Assembly (NCBI RefSeq): GCF_006539945.1
Contig: NZ_BJNZ01000001.1
Span: forward strand, 248,001 to 312,000
Source of the DNA: Cellulosimicrobium cellulans
Lineage (GTDB): Bacteria; Actinomycetota; Actinomycetes; Actinomycetales; Cellulomonadaceae
Direction: 5' to 3'
Length of the DNA stretch: 64,000 nt
In this document: positions 12,254 to 20,861 of the stretch, piece by piece
How positions within the stretch are numbered: the stretch's first letter is position 1
How the letters are laid out: each line of letters opens with the position of its first letter
Translations under genes and position numbers: made by a program
Notes under the pieces: generated by a model
What the model saw: the letters and a program-made list of their open reading frames with translations, nothing else
Told to the model about the DNA's origin: nothing
Database searches by the model: none

Positions 12254-15200
12254 GTGCACAGATTTTCCCCAGGCCACCGAAGGTGGTCCCGCTACGCCGC
12301 TGCGGCGGTCTCAGCCGCGATGCTGATACCGCTGACGGTCGGAGGGGCGTACGCCCACCCCGGGCACCAGGAGGGCGGCGACACCGCCGCTGTCGACGCC
12401 GCCGCGCTCGACTGGGACAACTACGAGAAGGTGCTGCTCAGCAAGGACACCGGCGAGCCGATCGACCTCGCCGTCCTGCCCGACTCGCGCGTCCTGCACA
12501 CGGCCCGTGACGGCGTCGTGCGACTCACGGACCCGATGACGGGTCTGACGAGCCAGATCGCCCAGCTCGACGTCTACAAGAACTCGGAGGACGGGCTCCA
12601 GGGCATCTCGCTCGATCCGGACTTCGAGGAGAACCACTTCGTCTACATGGTCTACGCGCCCCGCGTGATGGAGGGCACGTCGCCCTCTGGTGTGGAGTAC
12701 CCGGAGACGACCCCGTCGGGGAGCGCGCCGAACTCGCTGCCCGCGGGCGAGGACGAGAGCTACTGGGACCGGTGGCTGGGGTACAACGTGCTGTCGCGGT
12801 TCACGTGGGACCCGGCCACGGCCGCGATCGACCTGTCGACCGAGCGCGAGATCCTCAAGGTCGACGCGCAGCGTGGGCAGTGCTGCCACGTGGGTGCGGA
12901 CATGGCGTGGGACGAGGAGGGGAACCTGTTCCTGTCCACCGGTGACAACACCCCGGCCAGCACCCCGGGCGCGAACGGGTACGCGCCGAACAACAACGCT
13001 CCGGGCATGAACCCGGGCTTCGACGACCGTCGCGGTGCGGGCAGCACGAACGACCTGCGGGGCAAGATCCTGCGGATCAACCCGATCGAGGACCTCGCGG
13101 CCGGCGCCGAGGTGGGTCCGGGGAGCACGTACACGATCCCCGAGGGCAACCTCTTCGACGACCCGCAGTACGACGACGTGCGCGACCTGGTGCGCGAGGA
13201 GACCTACGTCATGGGTCTGCGCAACCCGTTCCGGATCGACTACGACGTCGAGTCCGGCGCGCTCGTGTGGGGCGACTACGGCCCCGACGCGGCCGCCGCG
13301 AACCCCGACCGTGGCCCGATGGGCTACGTCGAGTGGCAGCTCACGACCGAGCCCATGAACGGTGGCTGGCCCTACTGCCACGGCCCCAACGCGAACTACA
13401 ACGAGTGGGACTACGCGACCCAGACGCCGGGCGACTTCTTCGACTGCGAGGCCGGCGCCGTCAACAACTCGACGTGGAACACCGGCCTGGACGTCCTGCC
13501 GCCGGCGACCGCGCCGCAGGTCTACTACGGCGACAAGGCCGGCGACCAGCCCGAGCTGCTCGACCCGCTGACCGAGTGGGGCGGCGGCGGCCAGGCCCCG
13601 ATGGGCGGGCCGATCTTCCGCTCGGCCGACTCCCCGGACGCACCGGGTAAGTTCCCCGCGTACTGGGACGGCAAGCCGTTCCTGGCGGAGTTCTCCCAGG
13701 ACTACGTCGCCGCGTTCACGCTCGACGAGCTGAGCAGCGACGGCGTGGTGACGGCCGTGGAGGACTTCCTGCCGAACGCGCACCTCACGAGCGCCGCACA
13801 GCCCATCTGGGACAACGTCATGGACTTCGAGTTCGGTCCTGACGGCAACCTGTACGTGCTCGAGTACGGTGACGGCTTCTTCCGCCAGAACCCGGACGCG
13901 GGCCTGTACCGCGTGTCCTACAGCGAGGGCAACCAGCACCCGCAGGCGTCGTTCACCGCCAGCGCGATCTCCAGCAGCGAGGCCCCGCTCGAGGTCACGT
14001 TCGACGCCTCGCGGTCGAGCGACCCCGAGGGCGCCGAGCTCACCTACGAGTGGGACTTCGACGGCGACGGTCAGACCGACGCCACCGGCGTGAAGGTCAC
14101 GCACGAGTTCACCGAGCTCGGGCAGTACGACGTCATCCTGCGGGTCACGGACCCCGAGGGTCTGTTCACGCTCTCGACGAAGCAGATCACGGTCGGCAAC
14201 ACGGCACCCGAGATCAGCGTCGACGTCGCGGACGGGGCGATCTTCAACTGGGGCGACGAGCTCTCGCTCGGGGTCTCGGTGCACGACGCCGAGGACGGCG
14301 ACGAGGTCGTGTGCAGCGACGTCAAGTACACGTTCGGCCTGGGCCACAACACCCACGCGCACCCCGAGGTCACGGGGTCGGCGAAGGACACGGCCGACGG
14401 CTGCGGCATCACCATCGCGACCAACGCGGACGCCGTGGAGCACGGTGAGGGCGAGAAGATCTTCGGCACCCTCGTCGTGACCTACACCGACAAGGCGCAG
14501 GGCGACGTCCCGGCCACGACCGGTGAGCTGACGCGCATCTTCAAGCCCGAGGAGCAGCAGGCCGAGTGGTACGACGAGGCCGAGGGCATCGAGGTCGTCG
14601 TCGACGAGTCCGCCGACGCCGGTGGCTACGTCACGTCCCTCGACGCGGGCGACTCGTTCGCCTACGAGCCCGTGGCCTTCGAGCACGCCCCGTCGGGCGA
14701 CGCCATCAACCGCGTGACCGTCCTCGGTCGCGGTGAGGGCACCCTCACGCTGGGCTGGGAGGGCGCCGACGGCACGACCGACGAGTCGCTCGCCGAGCTC
14801 CGCTTCGCGAGCGAGGGCTGGACCGACGTCACCCGGACGCTGACCAGCGTGCCGGAGGGCTCGGGCAAGGTCGTCGTGACGAGCACGGGCGGCGTCGACG
14901 TCGACAACGTGTTCTTCGGGACGTCCGTCATCATCCCGGCGGACCAGGTCTCGCTCCAGATGTTCTCGCTGATCCCCTGGGTCACCGCGGACGGCCAGCA
15001 GGCCGTGCTCGACCGCCTCGGCGAGATCGGGCTCCAGAACATCGAGCCCTTCGGCGGCAACTACTCCGGCCTGACGGCGGAGCAGTTCCGCGCGCAGGCG
15101 GACTCCGCGGGCCTGAGCGTGCCGTCCTCGCACTACGACGTGGGCGAGGCGACCTTCGACGACACGCTCGACTACGTGGCCACGGTGGGGCAGAAGTACG

Positions 15201-16819
15201 TGGGCTCCGGCGGCTTCCCCAGCCCGGGGATCGGCAGCCTGGAGAACACGCTGGCCACGGCCGAGGCGATGAACCGCCTCGGTCAGCGCTCCGCGGAGGC
15301 AGGCGTCGGCAAGGTGTTCGGCCACAACCACGACCAGGAGTTCACCACCAAGTACGAGTACGACGGTGAGCTCACGTCAGCGTGGGAGATCCTCGTGGCG
15401 GAGACGAACCCCGAGTTCGTGACCTTCGAGCTCGACACGGCGTGGGCCGCCCATGCGGGCGTCGACGTCCCGGCGCTCGTCGAGCAGTACGGCGACCGCA
15501 TCGAGCTCATGCACATCAAGGACGCCGTCAACCTCAACGCCGGTGGGCGCCCGACGTTCACCAACCTCGGCGACGGCGACATGCCGCTGCAGGAGATCCT
15601 GGCCGCCGGTCAGGAGGCGGGCGTCGCGTACTACGTCATGGAGTACGACATGGCCGCCGACGGCGAGTCGTTCGCCACGACCGGGTTCGAGTACCTCACC
15701 GGTGAGGCCGCGGGCGGCTCGGAGGAGCCGACCGAGCCGGTCACCATCCCGGTGGACAAGGTCTCGATGCAGCTGTTCTCGCTCAGCTCGTGGAGCCGCC
15801 AGATCGGCTGGGAGGGCGTCTACGACCGCCTGGGCGAGATCGGCTTCGAGAACGTCGAGCCCTTCGGGTCGAACTACTCCGGCCTCACGGCGGAGCAGGC
15901 TCGCGCCCAGTTCGACGCTGCCGGTCTTCGCGTCCCGTCCTCGCACTACTCCGTGAACGAGGGCACCTTCGACGCGACGCTCGCGTACGTCAAGACGATG
16001 GGCCAGGAGTACGTGGGCTCGGGCGGCTTCCCGTCCCCGGGGATCGGCGGGGGTCTGGCGAACGTGCTGGCCACGGCCGAGGCCATGGACCGGCTCGGTG
16101 AGCGTTCGGTCGCGAACGGCACCGGCAAGCTGTTCGGCCACAACCACGACCAGGAGTTCACCACCAAGTACGAGTACGACGGTGAGCTGACCTCCGCGTG
16201 GGAGATCCTCGTGGCCGAGACGAACCCCGAGTTCGTCGCGTTCGAGCTGGACACGGCCTGGGCCGCGAACGCCGGTGTGGACGTCCCCGCTCTGATCGAC
16301 GAGCACGCGGACCGCATCGAGCTCCTGCACATCAAGGACGCGACGAACCTCAACCAGGGTGGGCGTCCGACGTTCACCAACCTCGGTGAGGGTGACATGC
16401 CGCTGCAGGAGATCCTGCGGGCCGGTCTCGACGCGGACGTGGCGTACTTCGTCATGGAGTACGACGGCTCGCCGGCGAACGACGAGTTCTCCGCCGAGGG
16501 CTTCGAGTACCTCACCGGCCTCGAGGCCGGTGCGGACACCCCGGAGGTCGACGTGACGGTCGAGCCGCGCTGCCTGGCCGGCAAGACCTACGTCGCGGTG
16601 CGTGCGCTCAACGCGGACGACTCCACGCTCGACATCGCGATCGAGACGCCGTTCGGCAGCAAGACCTTCGCGGACGTGGCCCCGGGCAAGAACGCCTACC
16701 AGTCGTTCGGCACGCGTGCCACGGAGATCGAGGCCGGCGAGGTGACCGTCACCGTGACCGACGCGGACGGCGTCACCGACACGGTCACGGCCGAGTACGC
16801 CGCGCGGTCGTGCGGCTGA
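12254..16819 (+). CDS. Secreted multidomain protein: sugar dehydrogenase + PKD + two tandem sugar-isomerase-like barrels, 1521 aa
   Basis: The GTG at 12254 follows AAGGAGGA by four bases and gives a clean signal peptide (cleavage near AYA-HP, residue 33); the longer frame from 12179 lacks one. Residues about 55-556 resemble glucose/sorbosone dehydrogenases of the PQQ-dependent propeller type (DGLQGISLDPDFEENHFVYM, GLRNPFRIDY, FGPDGNLYVLEYGDG). Residues 562-646 are a PKD domain (YEWDFDGDGQTD). Residues about 650-894 are beta-rich, the last part carbohydrate-binding-module-like. Residues 898-1155 and 1170-1426 are two copies of a sugar phosphate isomerase/epimerase-like TIM barrel (VSLQMFSL, VGSGGFPSPGIG, FELDTAWAAHAGVD, ELMHIKDA), duplicated with an 816-bp period. 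A short beta domain ends the protein. It probably oxidises and then rearranges a sugar outside the cell; the substrate is unknown. No cell-wall anchor was seen. Confidence 0.88.
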   Translation: MHRFSPGHRRWSRYAAAAVSAAMLIPLTVGGAYAHPGHQEGGDTAAVDAAALDWDNYEKVLLSKDTGEPIDLAVLPDSRVLHTARDGVVRLTDPMTGLTSQIAQLDVYKNSEDGLQGISLDPDFEENHFVYMVYAPRVMEGTSPSGVEYPETTPSGSAPNSLPAGEDESYWDRWLGYNVLSRFTWDPATAAIDLSTEREILKVDAQRGQCCHVGADMAWDEEGNLFLSTGDNTPASTPGANGYAPNNNAPGMNPGFDDRRGAGSTNDLRGKILRINPIEDLAAGAEVGPGSTYTIPEGNLFDDPQYDDVRDLVREETYVMGLRNPFRIDYDVESGALVWGDYGPDAAAANPDRGPMGYVEWQLTTEPMNGGWPYCHGPNANYNEWDYATQTPGDFFDCEAGAVNNSTWNTGLDVLPPATAPQVYYGDKAGDQPELLDPLTEWGGGGQAPMGGPIFRSADSPDAPGKFPAYWDGKPFLAEFSQDYVAAFTLDELSSDGVVTAVEDFLPNAHLTSAAQPIWDNVMDFEFGPDGNLYVLEYGDGFFRQNPDAGLYRVSYSEGNQHPQASFTASAISSSEAPLEVTFDASRSSDPEGAELTYEWDFDGDGQTDATGVKVTHEFTELGQYDVILRVTDPEGLFTLSTKQITVGNTAPEISVDVADGAIFNWGDELSLGVSVHDAEDGDEVVCSDVKYTFGLGHNTHAHPEVTGSAKDTADGCGITIATNADAVEHGEGEKIFGTLVVTYTDKAQGDVPATTGELTRIFKPEEQQAEWYDEAEGIEVVVDESADAGGYVTSLDAGDSFAYEPVAFEHAPSGDAINRVTVLGRGEGTLTLGWEGADGTTDESLAELRFASEGWTDVTRTLTSVPEGSGKVVVTSTGGVDVDNVFFGTSVIIPADQVSLQMFSLIPWVTADGQQAVLDRLGEIGLQNIEPFGGNYSGLTAEQFRAQADSAGLSVPSSHYDVGEATFDDTLDYVATVGQKYVGSGGFPSPGIGSLENTLATAEAMNRLGQRSAEAGVGKVFGHNHDQEFTTKYEYDGELTSAWEILVAETNPEFVTFELDTAWAAHAGVDVPALVEQYGDRIELMHIKDAVNLNAGGRPTFTNLGDGDMPLQEILAAGQEAGVAYYVMEYDMAADGESFATTGFEYLTGEAAGGSEEPTEPVTIPVDKVSMQLFSLSSWSRQIGWEGVYDRLGEIGFENVEPFGSNYSGLTAEQARAQFDAAGLRVPSSHYSVNEGTFDATLAYVKTMGQEYVGSGGFPSPGIGGGLANVLATAEAMDRLGERSVANGTGKLFGHNHDQEFTTKYEYDGELTSAWEILVAETNPEFVAFELDTAWAANAGVDVPALIDEHADRIELLHIKDATNLNQGGRPTFTNLGEGDMPLQEILRAGLDADVAYFVMEYDGSPANDEFSAEGFEYLTGLEAGADTPEVDVTVEPRCLAGKTYVAVRALNADDSTLDIAIETPFGSKTFADVAPGKNAYQSFGTRATEIEAGEVTVTVTDADGVTDTVTAEYAARSCG

Positions 16820-16830
16820 GGTGACCCGGA

Positions 16831-16870
16831 CGCCGGGTGAGACGGGGGTCCGACACCGTCTCGCCCGGCG
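16831..16870. terminator. First hairpin of a bidirectional terminator pair
   Basis: A 15-bp stem with one G-T pair (CGCCGGGTGAGACGG at 16831-16845 with 16856-16870) follows the large + gene 11 bp after its stop codon and faces the convergent usp gene. Confidence 0.7.
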
Positions 16871-16918
16871 CCCACCGGTGCGCCCCGTGGGGCGGCGGCC
16901 GATGCCGCCCTGCTTCTC

Positions 16919-16958
16919 GGTGGTGGTGCGCCCGTCCGGCAGCGGGCGCACCACCACC
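16919..16958. terminator. Second hairpin of a bidirectional terminator pair
   Basis: A perfect 16-bp stem (GGTGGTGGTGCGCCCG at 16919-16934 with 16943-16958) and an 8-base loop lie between convergent genes. No T-run is present, as is common in very GC-rich actinobacteria. Confidence 0.7.
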
Positions 16959-16993
16959 TGTCCCGGTCGTGCGTGGCGACCGCCGGTGGCGCG

Positions 16994-17893
16994 CTACGCC
17001 TTCTCGGCGTGCACGACGGCGACCGGGTGCGTCGCGTGGTGCAGCACCTGCTGGCTCACGGAGCCCAGGACCATGCCGCGCAGGTCGCCGCGGCCGCGCG
17101 AGCCGACGACGGTCAGTGCGGCCCCCGCCGCGGCCTCCCGGATCGCGACGGACGGCTCGCGGTCCACGACGAACGTCTCGACGAGGACGTCGTCGTGCTC
17201 GGCGGTGCGCACACGTGCGAGCGCCGCCTCGACGGTGCGCGACGCCTCGGCCCGCGCGTCGCGCTCGGCCGACGTGTAGAACGACGGGTTCTCCTCCCAC
17301 AGCGGCCCTACGGGCAGCCGCCACGCGCACACCGCCACGACGCGCGACCCGGTGCGGGCCGCCTCGTCGAGCGCGAACCGCAGCGCCGCGTCGCCGTGCA
17401 CGGACCCGTCGACGCCGACGACCACGTCGGTCGTCCGCTCGGCCCGGTCCACGACCGGCGGCACGACGACGACCGGCACGGGAGAGCGCGCGGCGAGCCG
17501 CGTGCCGACGGAGCCGAAGAACATGGAGCCGACGGAGCCCAGGCCGCGCGACCCGACGACGACGAGGTCGGCGTCCTTGGCCTCGTCGAGCAGCGCCTCC
17601 GCGGGCGGGCCGGAACGCAGCGTGGTGCGCACGGGCACCGAGGGGTCGACGTGGGCGGCACGTTCCGCGGCGGCCGACAGGATGGGCCCGGCGATCTCGC
17701 CGAGCTCCTCCACGCTCGGGTAGTACGCGCCCCCGACGAACGGCGTCGCGACCACCGGCACGTAGGCGACGTGCAGCACGCGGAGCTCGGCGCCGCGCCG
17801 GGCCGCCTCACCGACCGCCCAGTCCAGGGCCTTGCCGCTCGTCGCGCTGCCGTCCACACCGACCAGGACGACCTGCTGCGTCGATCCGCTCAC
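16994..17893 (-). CDS. Universal stress protein with two Usp domains, 299 aa
   Basis: Two tandem UspA folds. Each starts with a strand ending in GVDGS (VVLVGVDGSATS near residue 8; VVVGVDGSVHGD near 157) and ends with the ATP-binding GxxGxnG(S/T) pattern: VVGSRGLGSVGSMFFGS and VVGSRGRGDLRGMVLGS. Two-domain Usps of this kind are abundant in the DosR dormancy regulon of mycobacteria. The GTG start at 17893 was chosen over longer frames because the Usp fold begins directly after it and GAGGTGGGAA precedes it. It is divergent from a DevR-like regulator, with a DosR-box-like palindrome between them. Confidence 0.93.
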   Translation of the reverse strand: MSGSTQQVVLVGVDGSATSGKALDWAVGEAARRGAELRVLHVAYVPVVATPFVGGAYYPSVEELGEIAGPILSAAAERAAHVDPSVPVRTTLRSGPPAEALLDEAKDADLVVVGSRGLGSVGSMFFGSVGTRLAARSPVPVVVVPPVVDRAERTTDVVVGVDGSVHGDAALRFALDEAARTGSRVVAVCAWRLPVGPLWEENPSFYTSAERDARAEASRTVEAALARVRTAEHDDVLVETFVVDREPSVAIREAAAGAALTVVGSRGRGDLRGMVLGSVSQQVLHHATHPVAVVHAEKA

Positions 17894-18029
17894 GATTCCC
17901 ACCTCGGTCCCTCGTCCCCTTCGCGGCGGGTGTCCTCCGCCGCCTGCACATCTCCTGGATACCCCCTGAGGCCGGGGGTACGCACCCCGCGACCGCCCCC
18001 GCGCGCGGGGACCCACGGCTCCAGGTCGT

Positions 18030-18043
18030 GGGACGAAGGTCCC
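18030..18043. promoter_or_regulatory. DosR-box-like palindrome between usp and the devR-like gene
   Basis: GGGACGAAGGTCCC has the GGGAC-N4-GTCCC arms of the mycobacterial DevR/DosR box, with correct spacing. It lies 137 bp upstream of usp and 64 bp upstream of the response regulator gene. Confidence 0.6.
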
Positions 18044-18106
18044 GTACCTGCGGCGTCGGACCCTCGCTCGCGCGAGAATCCGTCCCCGACGGGCTACGTT
18101 GAGGTC

Positions 18107-18838
18107 ATGGGCTCTCCCCACCCGATCCGTGTGTTCCTGCTCGACGACCACGAGGTGGTCCGGCGTGGCGTGGCCGCGCTGCTCGAGGCGGCCGGTGACA
18201 TCACCGTCGTCGGCGAGGCCGGTACCGCCGCCTCCGCGCTCGCGCGTATCAAGGCGACGCGACCCGACGTCGCGATCCTCGACGTGCGTCTGCCCGACGG
18301 CTCCGGCGTCGAGGTGTGCCGCGAGGTGCGCTCCGAGCTCCCCGAGGTCGGCTGCCTCATGCTCACGTCCTTCGCCGACGACGAGGCGCTGTTCCAGGCC
18401 GTGCTCGCCGGCGCGTCGGGGTACGTGCTCAAGCAGATCCACGGGTCCGACCTCGTCGGCGCGGTCCGCACCGTCGCGGCGGGCGGGTCGCTGCTCGACC
18501 CGGCGAGCACCGCGCGCGTCCTCGAGCGTCTGCGCCACGCCGCGGACGAGATCCCGGACCGGCTCGAGGGCCTGTCCCAGCAGGAGCGCCAGATCGTGGC
18601 GCTCATCGGCGAGGGCCTGACGAACCGCGAGATCGGCAAGCGCCTCTACCTCGCGGAGAAGACGGTCAAGAACTACGTCTCGCACGTCCTCGCGACGCTC
18701 GGCCTGCAGCGGCGCACCCAGGTCGCGGTGCTCGCGACCGAGATGCGCCAGGAGGAGGCGACGCGCCAGGGCGGCACCCCGGGCGCGGGCGCCCCGGCGG
18801 GGGACCGGCAGCACGGTGGCCAGCCGTTCCGTCCCTGA
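18107..18838 (+). CDS. DevR/DosR-like NarL-family response regulator, 243 aa
   Basis: The receiver domain (VFLLDDHEVVRRGVAALLEA; phospho-acceptor Asp59 in AILDVRLPDG; LTSFADDEALFQAVLAGASG; final lysine in YVLKQIHG) is followed by a LuxR-type helix-turn-helix (LSQQERQIVALIGEGLTNRE, then YLAEKTVKNYVSHVLATLGL). The wording of both domains is very close to mycobacterial DevR. The ATG at 18107 follows TTGAGGTC. It should be activated by the DevS-like kinase encoded at 19476-20663 and bind GGGAC-N4-GTCCC sites such as that at 18030-18043. Its 3' end is a low-complexity Gly/Ala/Pro tail. Confidence 0.92.
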   Translation: MGSPHPIRVFLLDDHEVVRRGVAALLEAAGDITVVGEAGTAASALARIKATRPDVAILDVRLPDGSGVEVCREVRSELPEVGCLMLTSFADDEALFQAVLAGASGYVLKQIHGSDLVGAVRTVAAGGSLLDPASTARVLERLRHAADEIPDRLEGLSQQERQIVALIGEGLTNREIGKRLYLAEKTVKNYVSHVLATLGLQRRTQVAVLATEMRQEEATRQGGTPGAGAPAGDRQHGGQPFRP

Positions 18839-18983
18839 CGGCGGCGCCGGAGCGGTGCGTCCCGAGGGGCCCGAGGGCTCGTCGCCGGACGGACCGGAGG
18901 CCGACGGCGAGGGTCCGGCCGACCGCGCGGCGTCGGGACCTTCGGCTCTCGCCGATCTGACACCGCGGCGCGACGATGTGGAG

Positions 18984-19457
18984 ATGGACACAGTCGAGCG
19001 GACCGGGACAGGGGCACCGGTGGTGGGTGCGGGGGCCATGACGGCCGAGCGTCCGCGCGCCTCGGCAGGGCTCTCGGAGCTCACGCCGGAGGAGAGCTAC
19101 GCGCTCCTCGCGACCGTCCCCGTGGGCAGGATCGTCTACACCGACCACGCGCTGCCGGCGATCCAGCCGGTGAACTTCGTCCTCGACGGGCCGGACGTCG
19201 TGTTCCGTACCGCCGAGGGCTCCAAGCTCGCGGTCGCCGCGAGCCGCGCGGTCGTCGCGTTCGAGGTGGACCAGTTCGACGCCGAGGCGCGCTCCGGCTG
19301 GTCCGTCGTCCTCGTGGGCCGCACGTTCGAGGTCACCGAGCCGGTGGAGCGGGCGCGGCTGCTCGCCCTCCCGCTCGTGACGTTCGTGCCGGGCGCGCGC
19401 GACCGCGTCATCAAGGTCGTCCCGCGCATCGTCACCGGGCGGCGGATAGTGCGCTGA
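18984..19457 (+). CDS. Pyridoxamine 5'-phosphate oxidase-fold protein, 157 aa
   Basis: A split-barrel flavin-binding fold: LTPEESYALLATVPVGRIVY, PAIQPVNFVLDGPDVVFRTA, VAFEVDQFDAEARSGWSVVL and the end motif PRIVTGRRI. Small proteins of this family are common beside dormancy regulators in actinobacteria and bind FMN, F420 or haem products; the reaction here is unknown. The start is uncertain: the frame is open back to 18816, but upstream coding is Pro/Gly/Ala-rich and not family-like, so the ATG at 18984 was chosen (another ATG is at 19038). It lies between the response regulator and the convergent kinase. Confidence 0.8.
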   Translation: MDTVERTGTGAPVVGAGAMTAERPRASAGLSELTPEESYALLATVPVGRIVYTDHALPAIQPVNFVLDGPDVVFRTAEGSKLAVAASRAVVAFEVDQFDAEARSGWSVVLVGRTFEVTEPVERARLLALPLVTFVPGARDRVIKVVPRIVTGRRIVR

Positions 19458-19475
19458 GGCGGTCCGGGAGCCGGG

Positions 19476-20663
19476 TCAGACGAGCGGCACCCACCACTCG
19501 AGCCGCGTGCCGCCGTCGGGGAGCGCGGTCGCGGTGCTCGACCCGCCCAGCGCCGCCGCGCGCGCCTGCATGTTCCGCAGCCCCGAGCGGCGCCCGCCGG
19601 GCTGGATGCCCACGCCGTCGTCCGTCACCGTGAGGCGCGCCTCGTGCGCGGTCACGGACAGGTGCACGACGACGTGGCTCGCCTGCGCGTGCCGCGCCAC
19701 GTTGGTCAGGGACTCGCCGAGCACGACGACGAGCTGGTCGGCGACCTCGGCGGGCAGGCTCGGGCCGCCGTCGGACACGCCCGCGCCCGACCCCTCGGTC
19801 GCGACCTCCACGCTCACCTCCGGCGCGAAGCCCAGGACCGTCGTCGCGGCCTCCGCCTGGGCGCGGAACCGGTCCTCGATCGACGGCGCGTCCGGGTCGC
19901 TCGCCGTGTGCAGGGCGAAGATCGTCGAGCGGATCTGCCGGATCGTCTCGTCGAGGTCGGAGACGGTCTCCTCGATGCGGGTCCGCGCGTTCGGGTCGGC
20001 GACGAGCGGCTGCACGCTCATGAGCGTCATCGCCGACGCGAACAGGCGCTGGATCACGACGTCGTGCAGGTCGCGCGCGATGCGGTCGCGGTCCTCGAGC
20101 ACGCCCACCTGCTTGGCGCGCCCGTAGAGCCGGGCGTTCTCGATCGCGACGCCCGCGGCCGCGGCGAGCGCGATCACGGCCGCCTCGTCCTCCGCCGTGA
20201 ACTCCGTCGTGGAGTCCTCGTTGCCCGGCCCGGGCACCCGCTTGTCCGTGAGGTAGAGGTTGCCGAACACCGTGTCGCGCACCCGGACCGGGACGCCGAG
20301 GAACGTGTGCATCGGCGGGTGGCCCTCGGGGAAGCCGGCCGACCGGACGTCGTCGGCGATCTCCGGGACGCGGATGGGCTCCGGGTTGTCGATCAGCTCC
20401 CCGAGCAGGCCCTCGCCGTGCGGCCAGTGGTCGATCGCGGCGACCTGGTCGTCCGAGAGCCCGAGCGGGATGAACTGCGCGAGACGCTCGCGGCCCGAGG
20501 CGTCGAGCACGCCCAGCGCGCCGTACCGGGCGCCGGTGAGCTCCATCGCCACGTCCACGATGCGCCGCAGCACCTGCGGGAGGTCGAGGTCGCTCGTCAC
20601 CGCCACGACGGCGTCCAGCACGCGTTGCCCGGCGGTGGCCGGCAGGTCCGTCGTTCCGCTCAC
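19476..20663 (-). CDS. DevS-like sensor histidine kinase with one GAF domain, 395 aa
   Basis: A GAF domain (residues about 25-175) has the wording of DevS/DosT sensors (ARYGALGVLDASGRERLAQF, GFPEGHPPMHTFLGVPVRVR followed by DTVFGNLYLTDK). The dimerisation helix has DRIARDLHDVVIQRLFA, with phospho-acceptor His200, and a HATPase domain has ESLTNVARHAQASHV, LTVTDDGVGI and RSGLRNMQARAAALGG. Mycobacterial DevS has two GAF domains with haem in the first; here there is only one, so redox or gas sensing is possible but not shown. The GTG start at 20663 was chosen because the sequence upstream of it is not family-like. The gene is convergent with the PPOX-fold gene (18 bp apart) and probably partners the regulator at 18107. 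Confidence 0.92.
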   Translation of the reverse strand: MSGTTDLPATAGQRVLDAVVAVTSDLDLPQVLRRIVDVAMELTGARYGALGVLDASGRERLAQFIPLGLSDDQVAAIDHWPHGEGLLGELIDNPEPIRVPEIADDVRSAGFPEGHPPMHTFLGVPVRVRDTVFGNLYLTDKRVPGPGNEDSTTEFTAEDEAAVIALAAAAGVAIENARLYGRAKQVGVLEDRDRIARDLHDVVIQRLFASAMTLMSVQPLVADPNARTRIEETVSDLDETIRQIRSTIFALHTASDPDAPSIEDRFRAQAEAATTVLGFAPEVSVEVATEGSGAGVSDGGPSLPAEVADQLVVVLGESLTNVARHAQASHVVVHLSVTAHEARLTVTDDGVGIQPGGRRSGLRNMQARAAALGGSSTATALPDGGTRLEWWVPLV

Positions 20664-20762
20664 CCGAGCCAGTCTCCCAGACGCGGGGCCCCCGACGGCA
20701 CCGGGCCGGACAGAGGGGTGTGACGTGGGTGACACCCGCGCGCTATCGTGCGTCCACATCTC

Positions 20763-20776
20763 GGGACGTCCGTCGC
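20763..20776. promoter_or_regulatory. Weak DosR-box-like site between devS-like and Sel1-like genes
   Basis: GGGACGTCCGTCGC keeps the left GGGAC arm and four of five bases of the right arm. It lies 100 bp from the kinase start and 86 bp from the Sel1-like gene start. One mismatch makes chance likely. Confidence 0.25.
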
Positions 20777-20861
20777 CGTCCTGCCGGTCGCCCGCCGCGG
20801 CCGGCCCGGCGCGAGCCGACCGAGGCCGTCGACGCAGGGGGCCGAAGGGACGCGGTGCCGC

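Noticed and set aside
12799-12814. Second parS-like sequence (GGTTCACGTGGGACC)
   Set aside because: It lacks one T of the arm and has a further mismatch; the codons are those of a conserved protein segment.
18930-18945. GGGACCTTCGGCTC upstream of the PPOX-fold gene as a third DosR box
   Set aside because: Only the left arm matches; the right arm has two mismatches.
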